From Kitasatospora sp. SUK 42 (GTDB taxonomy: Bacteria; Actinomycetota; Actinomycetes; Streptomycetales; Streptomycetaceae), in the NCBI RefSeq assembly GCF_015776785.2, contig NZ_LFMD02000002.1, positions 956,774-1,020,773 of the forward strand: a stretch of 64,000 nucleotides of DNA. The letters run 5' to 3'. The position numbers and the translations under genes are program-made. Below the pieces are notes generated by a model. The model worked only from the letters and a program-made list of their open reading frames with translations. It ran no database searches and was not told where the DNA came from. Shown piece after piece: positions 52,195-61,703 of the stretch (position 1 is its first letter; each line of letters begins with the position of its first letter).

Positions 52195-52424
52195 AATGAA
52201 AGTGCACCAAGGAGAGGCCCACCGCGCAACTGCCCTGACCGCGCGCGGCTTCTCCTCGGTCGGACGCCGCCGAACGAGGACCCCGCACAGTTCTCGATCG
52301 AACCCGGTGCCCGACGACAGCTCCGGGCTGCGGTGCCGCATGGGTTGAGGGTCCCGTGTCGGCGCCGTGGCCCGTAGTGCTTTGTCGGGGCTCCCCCGCC
52401 GGATCCACGATCCGCCGCTCAGAG

Positions 52425-52465
52425 AACCGGCCCTCCGTCCACAGTCTGTGGACGGAGGGCCGGTT
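52425..52465 (-). terminator. Strong hairpin terminator after SIS-domain gene
   Basis: A perfect 19-bp stem pairs 52425-52443 with 52447-52465 around loop GTC, 50 bp beyond the stop of the minus-strand SIS gene. It is symmetrical and could also end any plus-strand transcript. Confidence 0.8.
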
Positions 52466-52514
52466 CTTTCGTCGTGCGGGCGTGCGGGCGGGTCAGCTCA
52501 TCCCGGCCACCGGG

Positions 52515-53573
52515 TCAGCGCGTCTCGGTCACCTTGGCGAGGGCGCGCGGGGCGTCCGGGTCCTGGCCGCGGGCGATGGTGACCTCGTAGGCCAGCTGCT
52601 GCAACGGCAGGATCTCCAGGATCGGCTGGACCTCCTCGGGCACGCCGGCCGGCAGCGCGAAGCCCGCCGAGGCGGCGTCCACCTGGGCCTGCTGGCCGAC
52701 CACCACGAGGTCCGCGCCGCGGCCGCGCAGCCGGTCCAGCACCGGCTGGAGGGCCTCGCCGCCCTTGCCGTCCGGGACGATCGCGATCACCGGCGAGACG
52801 TTGTCCACCATGGCCAGCGGGCCGTGCAGCAGGTCGGCACCGGAGAACGGGCTGGCCGGGATGTAGGTGGTCTCCATCAGCTTGAGCGCCGCCTCGCGGG
52901 CGGTCGGGTAGCCGTAGCCGCGCGAGGTGATCACCAGGCGCTGGGCGAAGCGGTAGCGCTCGGCCAGCGCCCTCACCTCGGACTGGCGGGCCAGCACCCC
53001 GGCGGCCAGGCCGGGCAGTTCCTTGGCGGCCGAGCCGTCCCCGCCGCGCAGGCCCTCGACCAGCAGGTAGAGCGCCAGCAGTTCGGCGGTGTAGGTCTTG
53101 GTGGCCGGAAGCGCCTTCTCCGGGCCGGCCAGCACGTCGATGTGGAACTCGGAGACCTCGGCCAGCGGCGAGTCGGGGTTGTTGGTCACGGCGAGGGTGA
53201 TCGCCCCGGCCTCGCGGGCGGCCTTGGTGGAGGCCACCAGGTCCGGCGAGCCGCCGGACTGGCTGACGGTGATGACCAGCACGTCGGTGAGGTCCGGCTT
53301 GGCGCCGTACGCGGTGGTGGTGGACATCGAGGTCAGACCGGCCGGCTTGCCGAGCAGGATCTCGATCAGGTACTTGGCGTAGAGCGCCGCGTTGTCGGAC
53401 GTGCCGCGCGCGGTCAGCAGGACGAAGCGGGGGTTGCGGGCGGCGATCTCGGCCGCGATCGCGCGGATCTTCGGGGCGCCCTCGTCGAGGATGCGCTGGA
53501 GGACGGCCGGCTGCTCGGCCATCTCCGCCGCCATGATCCGGCCGGGGACGGAAGCGGTCTGCGGGTCGGACAT
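52515..53573 (-). CDS. SIS-domain sugar-phosphate isomerase/aminotransferase-like protein
   Basis: A 352-residue protein with two SIS domains and no glutaminase part. Domain 1 has LLTARGTSDNAALYAKYLIE and VSQSGGSPDLVASTKAAREAG; domain 2 has ITSRGYGYPTAREAALKLMETTYI. This is the GlmS C-terminal-like/AgaS-type family that interconverts glucosamine-6-phosphate and fructose-6-phosphate or a related amino sugar. ATG 53573 is the start. Being next to the das genes, a role in GlcNAc-derived glucosamine-6-phosphate metabolism is likely. Confidence 0.85.
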   Translation of the reverse strand: MSDPQTASVPGRIMAAEMAEQPAVLQRILDEGAPKIRAIAAEIAARNPRFVLLTARGTSDNAALYAKYLIEILLGKPAGLTSMSTTTAYGAKPDLTDVLVITVSQSGGSPDLVASTKAAREAGAITLAVTNNPDSPLAEVSEFHIDVLAGPEKALPATKTYTAELLALYLLVEGLRGGDGSAAKELPGLAAGVLARQSEVRALAERYRFAQRLVITSRGYGYPTAREAALKLMETTYIPASPFSGADLLHGPLAMVDNVSPVIAIVPDGKGGEALQPVLDRLRGRGADLVVVGQQAQVDAASAGFALPAGVPEEVQPILEILPLQQLAYEVTIARGQDPDAPRALAKVTETR

Positions 53574-53802
53574 CTGGATGTGCCTCCGATGAGATGGTTC
53601 GACCCCGCCCGGGCAGGTTGCCCGACGGGGACCCTCCACGGCGGCGAGTCCGCACACTCGCTGCGGTTTTCCTGGCGTTCCTGGCGCAATCCTACGAGGA
53701 CGCCTCCCGGGCGGCACCCCCGAACGGGGGCCGGTGCCGCCCGGACCGCACGGCACGCCGGACGCCCCTCCCGGCGGCGGGGAGGGGCGTCCGGACACCG
53801 GA

Positions 53803-55116
53803 TCAGGACTGGTTGTTGATCAGCTGGTCGATCGCGGCGTCGGCGTCCTTGGTGGCCTGGTCCACGGGCTTGCCCTTGAGGATCGCCGTCAGCATGTCGG
53901 GGATGATCTTCTGCTTCTCCACCGCGCCCCAGCCGGGGGCCAGCGGGGTGAACCAGGCGTCCGGGACGGCGTTGGCCGCGGCGGCGGTGGTGGGCTTGTT
54001 CTTCAGCGGGTTCAGCTGGGTGAGGTTGTTCGGCAGGATGTCCTTGTCGGCCAGCGCCTGCTCGGACTTGCCGCTGGTGAACATCCGGACCCAGTCGGTG
54101 GCCAGCGCCACCTGCGAGGACTTGGCGGTGACGGCGAGGTCGGAGCCGCCGATGAAGGTGGGCAGCGGCTTGCCGTCCGGGCCGGGCATGGTGGCCTGCT
54201 TGACGGCGTCCTTGAGGCTCGGGTCGCCGGTGACCGGCGCGGTGACGCTGGCCGACTCGTAGCCGTTGCCGTAGAAGGACGCGGCGTGCCCGCGGGCCAT
54301 CGCCTCGTACTGGTTCTGCTCGTTCAGCGTCAGGTCGCCCTTGTTGTACTTGCGGACGAGGTCGACGAAGTGGCTGATGCCCTGCTGGGACTTGGCGTCG
54401 TGCAGGGTGCCGTGCCAGTTGCCGGAACTGTCGAACTTGGCGATGCTGCCGCCGTACGCGGCCACGTAGCTCATCGCGGCGTACCAGTACGGGCCGGGCA
54501 GGTAGAGCGGGGAGAAGGTCTTGTCGGCCTTGTTCTTCTCGGCGATCTTGTCCAGCGCCGTCGTCAGGTCGGCCTCGGTCTTGGGGAAGTCCGCGCTGCC
54601 GGTGGCCTGCTGGAAGGTGGCGGAGTTGTAGATGGCGACCCGGGCGCCGGCGTAGTAGGGCACGCACCACAGCTTGTCCTGGTACGTACAGGTGTTGGCG
54701 AGCGCCTTGATCCAGCTGTCGGAGTTGTCGAAGGTGGTGCGGTCCACCGGGGCCAGCGCGCCGGAGAGCACGTACTTCATGGTCTCGGTGTTGCCGAGCT
54801 CGACCACGTCGGGGGCGTTGCCGTCGGCGAGGGCCTTGTCGAGCTTGGTGACCTTGTCGGCCCAGCCCTGGTAGACCAGCTTGAGGGTGACGCCCGGGTA
54901 CTTCGCGGCGAACTCGTCGTTGACGCGCTGGACCAGGTCGGGCCAGTTCTTCTGGGCGTCGTCCATCAGCCAGACGGTGACGGTGCCGCTGGCGGCCTTC
55001 GGGTCCGCGGAGGAGCTCTTGCCGTCGCTTGACGGTGAGCCTGACGAGGAACAGGCCGTCAATCCGACGGCCAGCGCCATGATCCCGAGCGTCGACATGA
55101 GCTGACGCTTCTTCAC
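53803..55116 (-). CDS. Second DasA-like sugar-binding lipoprotein
   Basis: A 437-residue extracellular binding protein of ABC family 1. The signal peptide ends in the lipobox GLTAC; the mature part has TVTVWLMDDAQKNWPDLV, PDVVELGNTETMKYVLSG and GGSDLAVTAKSSQVALA, the same blocks as DasA at 59040-60317. Its GTG start and leader (GGAGGATGGCGTGAAG) equal those of dasA, suggesting an old duplication. It has no permease of its own and a dre-like site upstream, so it probably feeds DasBC with a related sugar. Confidence 0.9.
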   Translation of the reverse strand: MKKRQLMSTLGIMALAVGLTACSSSGSPSSDGKSSSADPKAASGTVTVWLMDDAQKNWPDLVQRVNDEFAAKYPGVTLKLVYQGWADKVTKLDKALADGNAPDVVELGNTETMKYVLSGALAPVDRTTFDNSDSWIKALANTCTYQDKLWCVPYYAGARVAIYNSATFQQATGSADFPKTEADLTTALDKIAEKNKADKTFSPLYLPGPYWYAAMSYVAAYGGSIAKFDSSGNWHGTLHDAKSQQGISHFVDLVRKYNKGDLTLNEQNQYEAMARGHAASFYGNGYESASVTAPVTGDPSLKDAVKQATMPGPDGKPLPTFIGGSDLAVTAKSSQVALATDWVRMFTSGKSEQALADKDILPNNLTQLNPLKNKPTTAAAANAVPDAWFTPLAPGWGAVEKQKIIPDMLTAILKGKPVDQATKDADAAIDQLINNQS

Positions 55117-55266
55117 GCCATCCTCCGAGGGTTGTTCAAGAACGGTGATGCCCGTCGACAGCGCGATTGGCGCCCGCGGCGGGAGTCCGGGCGGGGCGGC
55201 GAAGAGCTACGGAGGGCGCGATACCACATCCGGTGAGGTTGAAGTTCGAACCGGATGACTGGACTC

Positions 55267-55278
55267 TGGCCTAGACCA
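55267..55278. promoter_or_regulatory. DasR-box-like site upstream of second binding-protein gene
   Basis: TGGCCTAGACCA, with flanking CT and CA, matches the dre palindrome in 11 of 12 symmetrical positions. It lies about 150 bp upstream of the GTG at 55116. Confidence 0.75.
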
Positions 55279-55451
55279 CAAATGGTGTCAACGGCCAAAA
55301 GCCTTTGTCGCCAACGCCGTTGCACACCTGTTGTACCGCGTGGCGATCAGTTGCCGGGCCGTCACCCTAAGTGGAACTTAAGGTGGATTTAAGGCTCACT
55401 TGAGGGAGCACGGTCACACGGCGAAATCGCAGGTCAACACGGGGAAAACGG

Positions 55452-55490
55452 AACGGGCCCGCCATGCGACATGCGCATGACGGGCCCGTT
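55452..55490 (-). terminator. Hairpin terminator after dasD
   Basis: AACGGGCCCG (55452-55461) pairs with CGGGCCCGTT (55481-55490), with CATGCG/CGCATG extending the stem inside. It follows the minus-strand dasD stop by 46 bp. Confidence 0.75.
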
Positions 55491-55535
55491 GGCCGACGCC
55501 CACCGGACACGGCCGGTGACGTCTCCTCGATCGGT

Positions 55536-57089
55536 TCAGCAGATCGCTCCCGGCTGCCCGGTGAGGACCTCCACGGCCGCCAGCCCGCAGACCCGGGCGG
55601 CGCCGTGGGTGGCGATGTGGAGCGCGCCGACCGGCTCGGACTGGGGCAGCCCCATCTCGACCACGGCGGCGTCCGGCCGGGCCGCCACCAGGCGGTCCAG
55701 CGCGGCGGACATCCAGGTGTGCCGGTGCGCGTCCCGGACCACCAGCACCAGGCGGCGGCCCTCGGCGCCGGCCAGCAGCTCGGCGACCAGGGCGTCCAGC
55801 AGCTCCGGCGCGGCCTCGGCGGCCGACACCTCACGGGTGCGGGTGCCGGGGAAGCGGTCGGCCAGCATGCCGGCCACGCCCCACGGGGTGACGTCGCCGA
55901 CCGCGATGTTCGGCTCGTCCGAGAACGAGGCCACGTACGGGCGCTCGCGCACCGGCAGCACCTCGCGGCCCGGCGCCCGGACCACCTTCAGCGCCCGGCG
56001 GGCGGCCCTCAGGCCCACCGCGAGGTCCGGCTCGACCTTCTCGCCCTGGGCCGCGATCCGGCCCCAGCTGCCCAGCGCCCGGACCCGGTCGGCGGCGTCC
56101 GCCAGCCGCTCCTCGGCGAGCCGGCCGGAGCGCACGCCCGCCACGATGGCGTCGCGCAGCATCAGCACGGTCTCCTCGTCGGCCAGTCCGCCGCCGACGC
56201 AGATCGCGTCCGCGCCGGCCGCCAGGGCCAGCACGGTGCCCTCGCCCATGCCGAAGGTGTCGGCGATGGCGCCCATCTCGATCGCGTCGCTGACGATCAG
56301 GCCCTGGTAGCCGAGGCCGCCGTCGGCCGGGGCGGCGCGCAGCAGGTCGCGCAGCACGGTCGGGCTCAGGGTGGCCGGCAGCTTCGGGTCCAGCGCCGGG
56401 ACCATGATGTGAGCGGTCATCACGGCCTTGGTGCCGGCCGCGATCGCGGCCTGGAACGGCACCAGGTCGCGGGCGCGCAGCACGTCCAGGTCGACGTCGA
56501 TGACCGGCAGGCCGTGGTGGGAGTCCACCGCGGTGTCGCCGTGGCCGGGGAAGTGCTTGGAGCAGGCGGCCACGCCGGCCGACTGGAGCCCCTCGACCCA
56601 GGCGGCGGTGTGCCGGGCGCACAGCTCGGGGTCGGCGCCGAAGGAGCGGACGCCGATGACCGGGTTGCGCGGGTTGGAGTTGACGTCGGCGGTGGGCGCC
56701 CAGTTGTAGTTGACGCCGGCCGCGGCCAGCGCCCGGCCCAGCTCACGGGCGACGTCCCGGGTCAGCTCCGGGTCGTCGATCGCGCCGAGCGCGAGGTTGC
56801 CCGGCCAGGAGGAGCCGGAGCCGGCCTCCAGTCGGGTGACGTCGCCGCTCTCCTCGTCGATGGCGATCAGCAGGTCGGGGTTCTCCGACCGCAGCGCCCG
56901 GGTGAGCGCGGAGAGCTGGTCGAGGTCGACCACGTTGCGGTCGAACAGCGCGACGGAGCCCAGCCCGGCGGCCAGGTGGCGGCGCAGCCACTCCGGCGGC
57001 TCGGTGCCGACGAAGCCGGGCTGCAGGACGGTCAGGGCGTCGCGGTGCAGCTGATCGCTGTCCGGGACGGTGGGAACGAGGATGCTCAC
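55536..57089 (-). CDS. dasD: Glycoside hydrolase family 3 beta-N-acetylglucosaminidase
   Basis: A 517-residue family 3 enzyme. The NagZ-type substrate loop KHFPGHGDTAVDSHHGLPVI (near residue 174) carries the catalytic His-Asp pair and the nucleophile aspartate is in LIVSDAIEMGAIAD. No signal peptide is visible, so it acts inside the cell on imported (GlcNAc)2. It follows dasC after six bases, as the fourth gene of the das operon, and ends at a terminator. GTG 57089 is the start. Confidence 0.93.
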   Translation of the reverse strand: MSILVPTVPDSDQLHRDALTVLQPGFVGTEPPEWLRRHLAAGLGSVALFDRNVVDLDQLSALTRALRSENPDLLIAIDEESGDVTRLEAGSGSSWPGNLALGAIDDPELTRDVARELGRALAAAGVNYNWAPTADVNSNPRNPVIGVRSFGADPELCARHTAAWVEGLQSAGVAACSKHFPGHGDTAVDSHHGLPVIDVDLDVLRARDLVPFQAAIAAGTKAVMTAHIMVPALDPKLPATLSPTVLRDLLRAAPADGGLGYQGLIVSDAIEMGAIADTFGMGEGTVLALAAGADAICVGGGLADEETVLMLRDAIVAGVRSGRLAEERLADAADRVRALGSWGRIAAQGEKVEPDLAVGLRAARRALKVVRAPGREVLPVRERPYVASFSDEPNIAVGDVTPWGVAGMLADRFPGTRTREVSAAEAAPELLDALVAELLAGAEGRRLVLVVRDAHRHTWMSAALDRLVAARPDAAVVEMGLPQSEPVGALHIATHGAARVCGLAAVEVLTGQPGAIC

Positions 57090-57095
57090 GTTGAC

Positions 57096-57926
57096 TCAGC
57101 CCTTCACGGCGCCGTCGGTCAGACCGCCGACCGCCTTGCGCTGCAGGAAGATGAACAGGATCAGGATCGGCAGGGCGAAGAGGGTCGAGGCGGCCATGGT
57201 GGCGCCCCAGTCGGTGCCGAAGGCGGTCTGGAACGAAGAGAGCCAGACCGGCAGCGTCTGCGCCGTCTCCTTCTTGTTCAGCATGTTGACCAACGGGAAC
57301 TCGTTCCAGGCGGTGATGAAGCCGAAGAGCGAGGTCGACATCAGGCCGGGGGCGAGCAGCGGGAAGATGACCTTCACGAAGGCCTGGGTGCGGGTGCAGC
57401 CGTCCACCATCGCCGACTCCTCCAGCTCCTTCGGCACGGCGGCGATGAAGCCCCGCAGCGTCCAGATCGTGAAGGGCAGCACCATCATCAGGTAGAAGGC
57501 GGTGAGCGGCACCAGGCTGTTGAGCATGTCGTTGTCGCGGACGATCAGGTAGGCCGAGATGATCATGACCTCCCAGGGGGCCATCTGGGCGGCCATCACG
57601 ACCAGGACGAAGCTCTTGCGTCCGCGGAAGCGCATCCGGGCGATCGCGAAGGCGGCCAGGGTGGCGATCACCAGCGATCCGAGCACCGCGCCGACGGTCA
57701 CGATCAGGCTGTTGGTGACGTACGTCCAGAAGTGCGGGACGTGCACGGCCCGGTCGAAGTGCTCGAAGGTGCCGTTCAGCGGCAGGAAGACGGGGTCCCG
57801 GCTGACGATGTCCTTGTTCTGCTTGAACGAGGTCGCGAACATCCAGTAGACGGGGAAGATGAAGAAGACGAAGAGGACGACCGCGATCAGGTTCGGCCAG
57901 GTGCGTCCGATGAGCGAGCGCCTCAC
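57096..57926 (-). CDS. dasC: N,N'-diacetylchitobiose ABC transporter permease
   Basis: A 276-residue MalG-type permease with six membrane helices and the ATPase-contact EAA loop (ELEESAMVDGCTRTQAFVKVI). The N-terminal helix LIAVVLFVFFIFPVYWMF and C-terminal LPILILFIFLQRKAV are typical. GTG 57926 overlaps the dasB stop by four bases. No ATPase gene is in the operon; in streptomycetes the shared ATPase MsiK, encoded elsewhere, energises DasABC. Confidence 0.93.
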   Translation of the reverse strand: MRRSLIGRTWPNLIAVVLFVFFIFPVYWMFATSFKQNKDIVSRDPVFLPLNGTFEHFDRAVHVPHFWTYVTNSLIVTVGAVLGSLVIATLAAFAIARMRFRGRKSFVLVVMAAQMAPWEVMIISAYLIVRDNDMLNSLVPLTAFYLMMVLPFTIWTLRGFIAAVPKELEESAMVDGCTRTQAFVKVIFPLLAPGLMSTSLFGFITAWNEFPLVNMLNKKETAQTLPVWLSSFQTAFGTDWGATMAASTLFALPILILFIFLQRKAVGGLTDGAVKG

Positions 57927-58948
57927 AGCTCGTCCTCCTGCTTGAGAATGATGCGGAAGTAGTAGGCCATCAGGCCGCCCAGCATCAGGATGGTGAGCAC
58001 GGCGATCGCGGAGCCGACGCCGAAGCGCTGGGCCCCGATGCCTTCGAGGAAGGCGTGCACCGGCAGGGTGCGGGTCAGGCCGTCCGGTCCGCCCTTGTTG
58101 ATCAGGTAGACCTGGGTGAAGGCCTTGAACACCCAGATGACTTCGAGGAAGGTCGTGGCCAGCAGGAACGGCTTCATGATCGGGAAGATCACCGAGGTCC
58201 AGATCTTCACCGAGCCGGCACCGTCCACGCGGGCGGCCTCGTAGAGCTCCTTGGGGATCGTGGTCAGGCCCGCGTACATGTTGAAGGCCACGAACGGGAC
58301 CGACTGCCAGACGATCAGCAGGATGATCACGAAGAAGGTGGAGTACTCGCCGCTGGTCCAGTTGAAGTGGGCCATGGAGTGCCAGCCCAGCTTGTCCAGG
58401 AACCAGTTGACGACGCCGAAGTTCTGGTCGAACAGCCAGGTGTAGACGGTGGTCGCGGCGACCACCGGCATCGCCCAGGCCAGCAGCAGGCCGACCGACA
58501 GCAGCAGCCGCACGCCCTTGCCGAGACGGTTGAGCAGCAGGCCGATCAGCGTGCCGAACACCATGATCAGGACGACGTTGACCGCCGTGAAGATCACCGT
58601 GCGGAGGGTGATCGACCAGAACTCCGAGTCACCCAGCTGGTCGGTGTAGTTGCTGAAGCCGTTCCATTCCGTCAGGTGCTGGATGAACTGCCTCTTGCCC
58701 AGGTTCTGGAGCGACACCACGACGGTCTCGACCAACGGCCAGAGCAGCAGGACGAGGGTCGCCGCGACGGCCGGCAGCAGCAGCAGGTAGGGGGCGAGCC
58801 TGACCGCCAGGCCCGGCCCGTCCGCCGGTCTGCCGCCCCTCTTCGAGGTGCGCTCGGCACCGGGATCGGTGGGCGTACCTGCCGGCGCCACCACGGACTT
58901 CGCTGGTTCCGGGGACTGTGTCTGCACCCGTTCCGACTGCGCAGCCAT
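57923..58948 (-). CDS. dasB: N,N'-diacetylchitobiose ABC transporter permease
   Basis: A 341-residue MalF-type permease with a basic, Pro-rich cytoplasmic N-terminus (about 55 residues), then six helices and the EAA loop IPKELYEAARVDGAGSVKIW. ATG 58948 is chosen because AGGAAGAGAG precedes it; the frame extends 16 codons further without support. It is second in the das operon, separated from dasA by a strong hairpin. Confidence 0.93.
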   Translation of the reverse strand: MAAQSERVQTQSPEPAKSVVAPAGTPTDPGAERTSKRGGRPADGPGLAVRLAPYLLLLPAVAATLVLLLWPLVETVVVSLQNLGKRQFIQHLTEWNGFSNYTDQLGDSEFWSITLRTVIFTAVNVVLIMVFGTLIGLLLNRLGKGVRLLLSVGLLLAWAMPVVAATTVYTWLFDQNFGVVNWFLDKLGWHSMAHFNWTSGEYSTFFVIILLIVWQSVPFVAFNMYAGLTTIPKELYEAARVDGAGSVKIWTSVIFPIMKPFLLATTFLEVIWVFKAFTQVYLINKGGPDGLTRTLPVHAFLEGIGAQRFGVGSAIAVLTILMLGGLMAYYFRIILKQEDEL

Positions 58949-58984
58949 CGTTCTCTCTTCCTTGCAAACCCGACCACGACGGAA

Positions 58985-59028
58985 GGCGTCGCTCACCGGC
59001 CCCCCGCCGGGAGCCGGTGAGCGACGCC
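58985..59028 (-). terminator. Intercistronic hairpin between dasA and dasB
   Basis: A perfect 16-bp stem pairs 58985-59000 with 59013-59028 around a 12-base loop, just after the dasA stop. Such hairpins make the binding protein more abundant than the permeases by partial termination or 3' protection. Confidence 0.85.
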
Positions 59029-59039
59029 GCTCGACTGCC

Positions 59040-60317
59040 TTACTGCTTCTGGTTGAGACGCTTCGCGATCTCGTCGTCGGCCTTCTTGGCCGCGGCGGCG
59101 TAGTCGCCGGTCAGAGCCGAGGTCAGGAAGTCCTTGATCGGGTTCGGCTCGTTCTCGACGTTGGTCCAGGTCGGAACGTTCGGGGTGGTCGCACCGTTGG
59201 CGGACGCCGGCAGGGCGGCCTTGGCGAACTCACCGGTGACCTGGCTGTTGAGCGAGGTCTTGTTCGGGATGAGGCCGGCCGCGGCCATCAGGCCCTCGTT
59301 CTTGTCGCTCATGGCGATCTTCATGAAGCCCTTGGCGAGCTCGGGGTTCTTGCTCTGCTGGGCGATCGCCAGGTTCGAGCCGCCGAGGAAGACGCTGGAC
59401 GGCTTGTCCGCGGTCGCACCGGGGAGCGCGAAGTAGCCGATCTTGTCGGCCGCCAGCTCCTCGGGCTTCGGGACCTCCCAGCCGAGGCCGATGATGGTGC
59501 CGATGTCACCCTTGGCGAAGACGTCCTTCTGCTGCGGGGTGGCCTCGTCCTTGTCCTTCGGGGCGGTGGTCGAGTGGCTCTGGAGCTTCTTGTAGGTCTC
59601 GAAGGCCTTCTGGGCCTCCGGGCTCTCCAGGCCGCCGACCCACTTGTCGCCGTCCTTCTTGGCGAGCTTGCCGCCCTCGCTGGTCAGCAGACCGAAGTAG
59701 GTGTACCACTCCTGGCCGGGCATGTAGAGGGCGTCGTTGACGCCCGCGACGGCCTTGACCTTGTCCAGGTCGGAGTAGAACTCCTCCAGGGTCTTCGGCG
59801 GGGCGGCGATGCCGGCCTTGGTCCAGATGTCCTTGTTGTAGGTCACCACGCGGTTGGTGAAGTACCACGGGGCGGCGTACTGCTTGCCGTCGATGATCGA
59901 GGACTCGTTCAGGTTGGCGGCCCAGTCGGCGCCACCCAGGTCGGACTTGTCCTTGGTGATGTCCAGCAGACCACCGGTGGCCGCGTAGCCCGCGGTCTGG
60001 GTGTTGCCGATCTCCAGGACGTCGACCGAACCCTCGGAGAGGGCGGCGGTGACCTTCTGGCCGATGCCGTTCCACTTCTGGGTCTGGATGTCGAGCTTGG
60101 CACCCGGGTAAGCGGCGGTGAAGTCCGCCTTGACGCTGTCCTCCCAGCCCTTGGGGGCCGAGCCGTCCATCAGCCACACGGTGAGGGTCTTGCCGTCGAA
60201 GTTCTTGGCCGCGGACGAACCGCCCGAGCTGTCGTCCTTCTTGCCGTCCGAGCTACAAGCCGCCAGACCGACGACCATTGCTGCGACGCCGACCGCCGCG
60301 ATGAGCTGACGCTTCAC
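59040..60317 (-). CDS. dasA: Chitobiose-binding lipoprotein DasA
   Basis: A 425-residue family 1 sugar-binding protein. The signal peptide ends in the lipobox GLAAC. Mature blocks: KTLTVWLMDGSAPKGWEDSV, VDVLEIGNTQTAGYAATGG and FLGGSNLAIAQQSKNPELA. It binds N,N'-diacetylchitobiose outside the cell and delivers it to DasBC. GTG 60317 follows AGGAGGATGGC. Two dre-like palindromes lie 125-165 bp upstream, between it and the divergent dasR, so DasR represses it until glucosamine-6-phosphate accumulates (known in S. coelicolor). Confidence 0.96.
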   Translation of the reverse strand: MKRQLIAAVGVAAMVVGLAACSSDGKKDDSSGGSSAAKNFDGKTLTVWLMDGSAPKGWEDSVKADFTAAYPGAKLDIQTQKWNGIGQKVTAALSEGSVDVLEIGNTQTAGYAATGGLLDITKDKSDLGGADWAANLNESSIIDGKQYAAPWYFTNRVVTYNKDIWTKAGIAAPPKTLEEFYSDLDKVKAVAGVNDALYMPGQEWYTYFGLLTSEGGKLAKKDGDKWVGGLESPEAQKAFETYKKLQSHSTTAPKDKDEATPQQKDVFAKGDIGTIIGLGWEVPKPEELAADKIGYFALPGATADKPSSVFLGGSNLAIAQQSKNPELAKGFMKIAMSDKNEGLMAAAGLIPNKTSLNSQVTGEFAKAALPASANGATTPNVPTWTNVENEPNPIKDFLTSALTGDYAAAAKKADDEIAKRLNQKQ

Positions 60318-60442
60318 GCCATCCTCCTGAGGGATGCCAGGGTTACCCCCGTCGGGCGGTAGCGGCAGCCCCACACAAAGCGGGAGGAAAGGTGCCGCGG
60401 ACCCCTTCGAACGGGTGGGGGGATTCATCGTTACCGGCCTAG

Positions 60443-60480
60443 TGGTGTAGACCAGATGCCTGGAGCTTGGCCTAGACCAA
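60443..60480. promoter_or_regulatory. Two DasR boxes in the dasR-dasA intergenic region
   Basis: TGGTGTAGACCA (60443-60454) and TTGGCCTAGACCAA (60467-60480) are dre-type palindromes 25 bp apart centre to centre. The 337-bp gap (60318-60654) between divergent dasA and dasR otherwise holds only promoter sequence. Confidence 0.85.
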
Positions 60481-60654
60481 TGGGCCTGTCAACGGCTGTT
60501 CGACTGATCGAGACCACCCGTTATCAAGCCGACACCGCCCCTCGTTCATCGCGTGATGAGGTATTCGTTCCGTAGCCATACATGCAACGATGTCATCCGT
60601 TAACGATGTGGCGGGGTCGGAAAAGGCCTCGCGAGAAGCGGGAGAACAGGTCCG

Positions 60655-61446
60655 ATGAGCAGCGACGGGGGATCCACCGCCCAGGTCAACGACCCCGAGG
60701 TGAAGAACCTCCCGACGCAGGCCGGCACCGACCCGACCGCACGCGTCCCCAAGTACTACGGTCTCAAGCGCCACCTCCTCCAGCTGACCGAGACCCAGCC
60801 CGCCGGCACCCCGGTGCCGCCCGAGCGCGCGCTCGCCGCCCAATTCGACACCTCGCGCACCACCGTCCGCCAGGCCCTGCAGGAACTGGTCGTCGAGGGC
60901 CGGCTGGAGCGCATCCAGGGCAAGGGCACCTTCGTCGCCAAGCCCAAGGTCGCCCAGGCCCTCCAGCTCACCTCCTACACCGAGGACATGCGCGCCCAGG
61001 GCCTGGAGCCCGCCTCCCGGCTGATCGAGATCGGCTACATCACCGCCGACGACCGGCTCGCCCCGCTGCTCGACATCAAGCCCGGCGGCCGCGTCCTGCG
61101 GATCGAGCGGCTGCGCCTGGCCAACGGCGACCCGATGGCCATCGAGGTCGCCCACCTGTCCGCCAAGCGCTTCCCCGCCCTGCGGCGCAACCTCGCCAAG
61201 CACAACTCCCTGTACACGGCGCTGCGCGAGGTGTACGGGGTCACCGTGGCCGAGGCCGAGGAGACCATCGAGACCACCCTGGCCAACCCGCGCGAGGCCG
61301 GCCTGCTCGGCTCCGACCTCGGCCTGCCGATGCTCCAGCTGTCCCGGCACTCCTTCGACGCCGAGGGCAACCCCGTCGAGTGGGTCCGCTCGATCTACCG
61401 CGGCGACCGCTACAAGTTCATCACCCGGCTGAAGCGCCCCGAGTAA
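60655..61446 (+). CDS. dasR: GntR/HutC-family global regulator DasR
   Basis: A 263-residue regulator. The GntR winged helix spans about residues 30-100 ([12 protein letters not shown], then [21 protein letters not shown] and [10 protein letters not shown]). The C-terminal UTRA domain ([12 protein letters not shown] onwards) binds glucosamine-6-phosphate, which releases DNA. In streptomycetes it controls chitin and GlcNAc use, development and antibiotics. ATG 60655 is the start. Divergent from dasA across the DasR boxes; it ends at a terminator. Confidence 0.96.
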   Translation: MSSDGGSTAQVNDPEVKNLPTQAGTDPTARVPKYYGLKRHLLQLTETQPAGTPVPPERALAAQFDTSRTTVRQALQELVVEGRLERIQGKGTFVAKPKVAQALQLTSYTEDMRAQGLEPASRLIEIGYITADDRLAPLLDIKPGGRVLRIERLRLANGDPMAIEVAHLSAKRFPALRRNLAKHNSLYTALREVYGVTVAEAEETIETTLANPREAGLLGSDLGLPMLQLSRHSFDAEGNPVEWVRSIYRGDRYKFITRLKRPE

Positions 61447-61485
61447 CCCCGCTCCCCCCGAACACCCCGCTCCCCTCCAACACCC

Positions 61486-61522
61486 CGGGCACCGGCGCAC
61501 GCACCCCGCGCGCCGGTGCCCG
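61486..61522 (+). terminator. Hairpin terminator after dasR
   Basis: A perfect 13-bp stem pairs CGGGCACCGGCGC (61486-61498) with 61510-61522 around an 11-base loop. Confidence 0.8.
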
Positions 61523-61703
61523 TTCGTGTCCGGATGGCGGGAAGTTGCGTCATTTCCGATGACATGGATCACGCCATGCCCTAGATTGCGCAGCCATACT
61601 GACTGCCGGTCACCGATGGTGCTGCTCGGCGGGCCCGCGGGGGGTGCGAGGTGCCTCCGGGGCTGCGGCGCCGACGGGAGAACCCTCCGAAGCGGAGCCG
61701 TAG

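Noticed and set aside
55464..57962. An 832-codon plus-strand frame opposite dasD/dasC
   Set aside because: Shadow frame of two well-recognised genes, with low-complexity Gly/Arg/Gln-rich translation.
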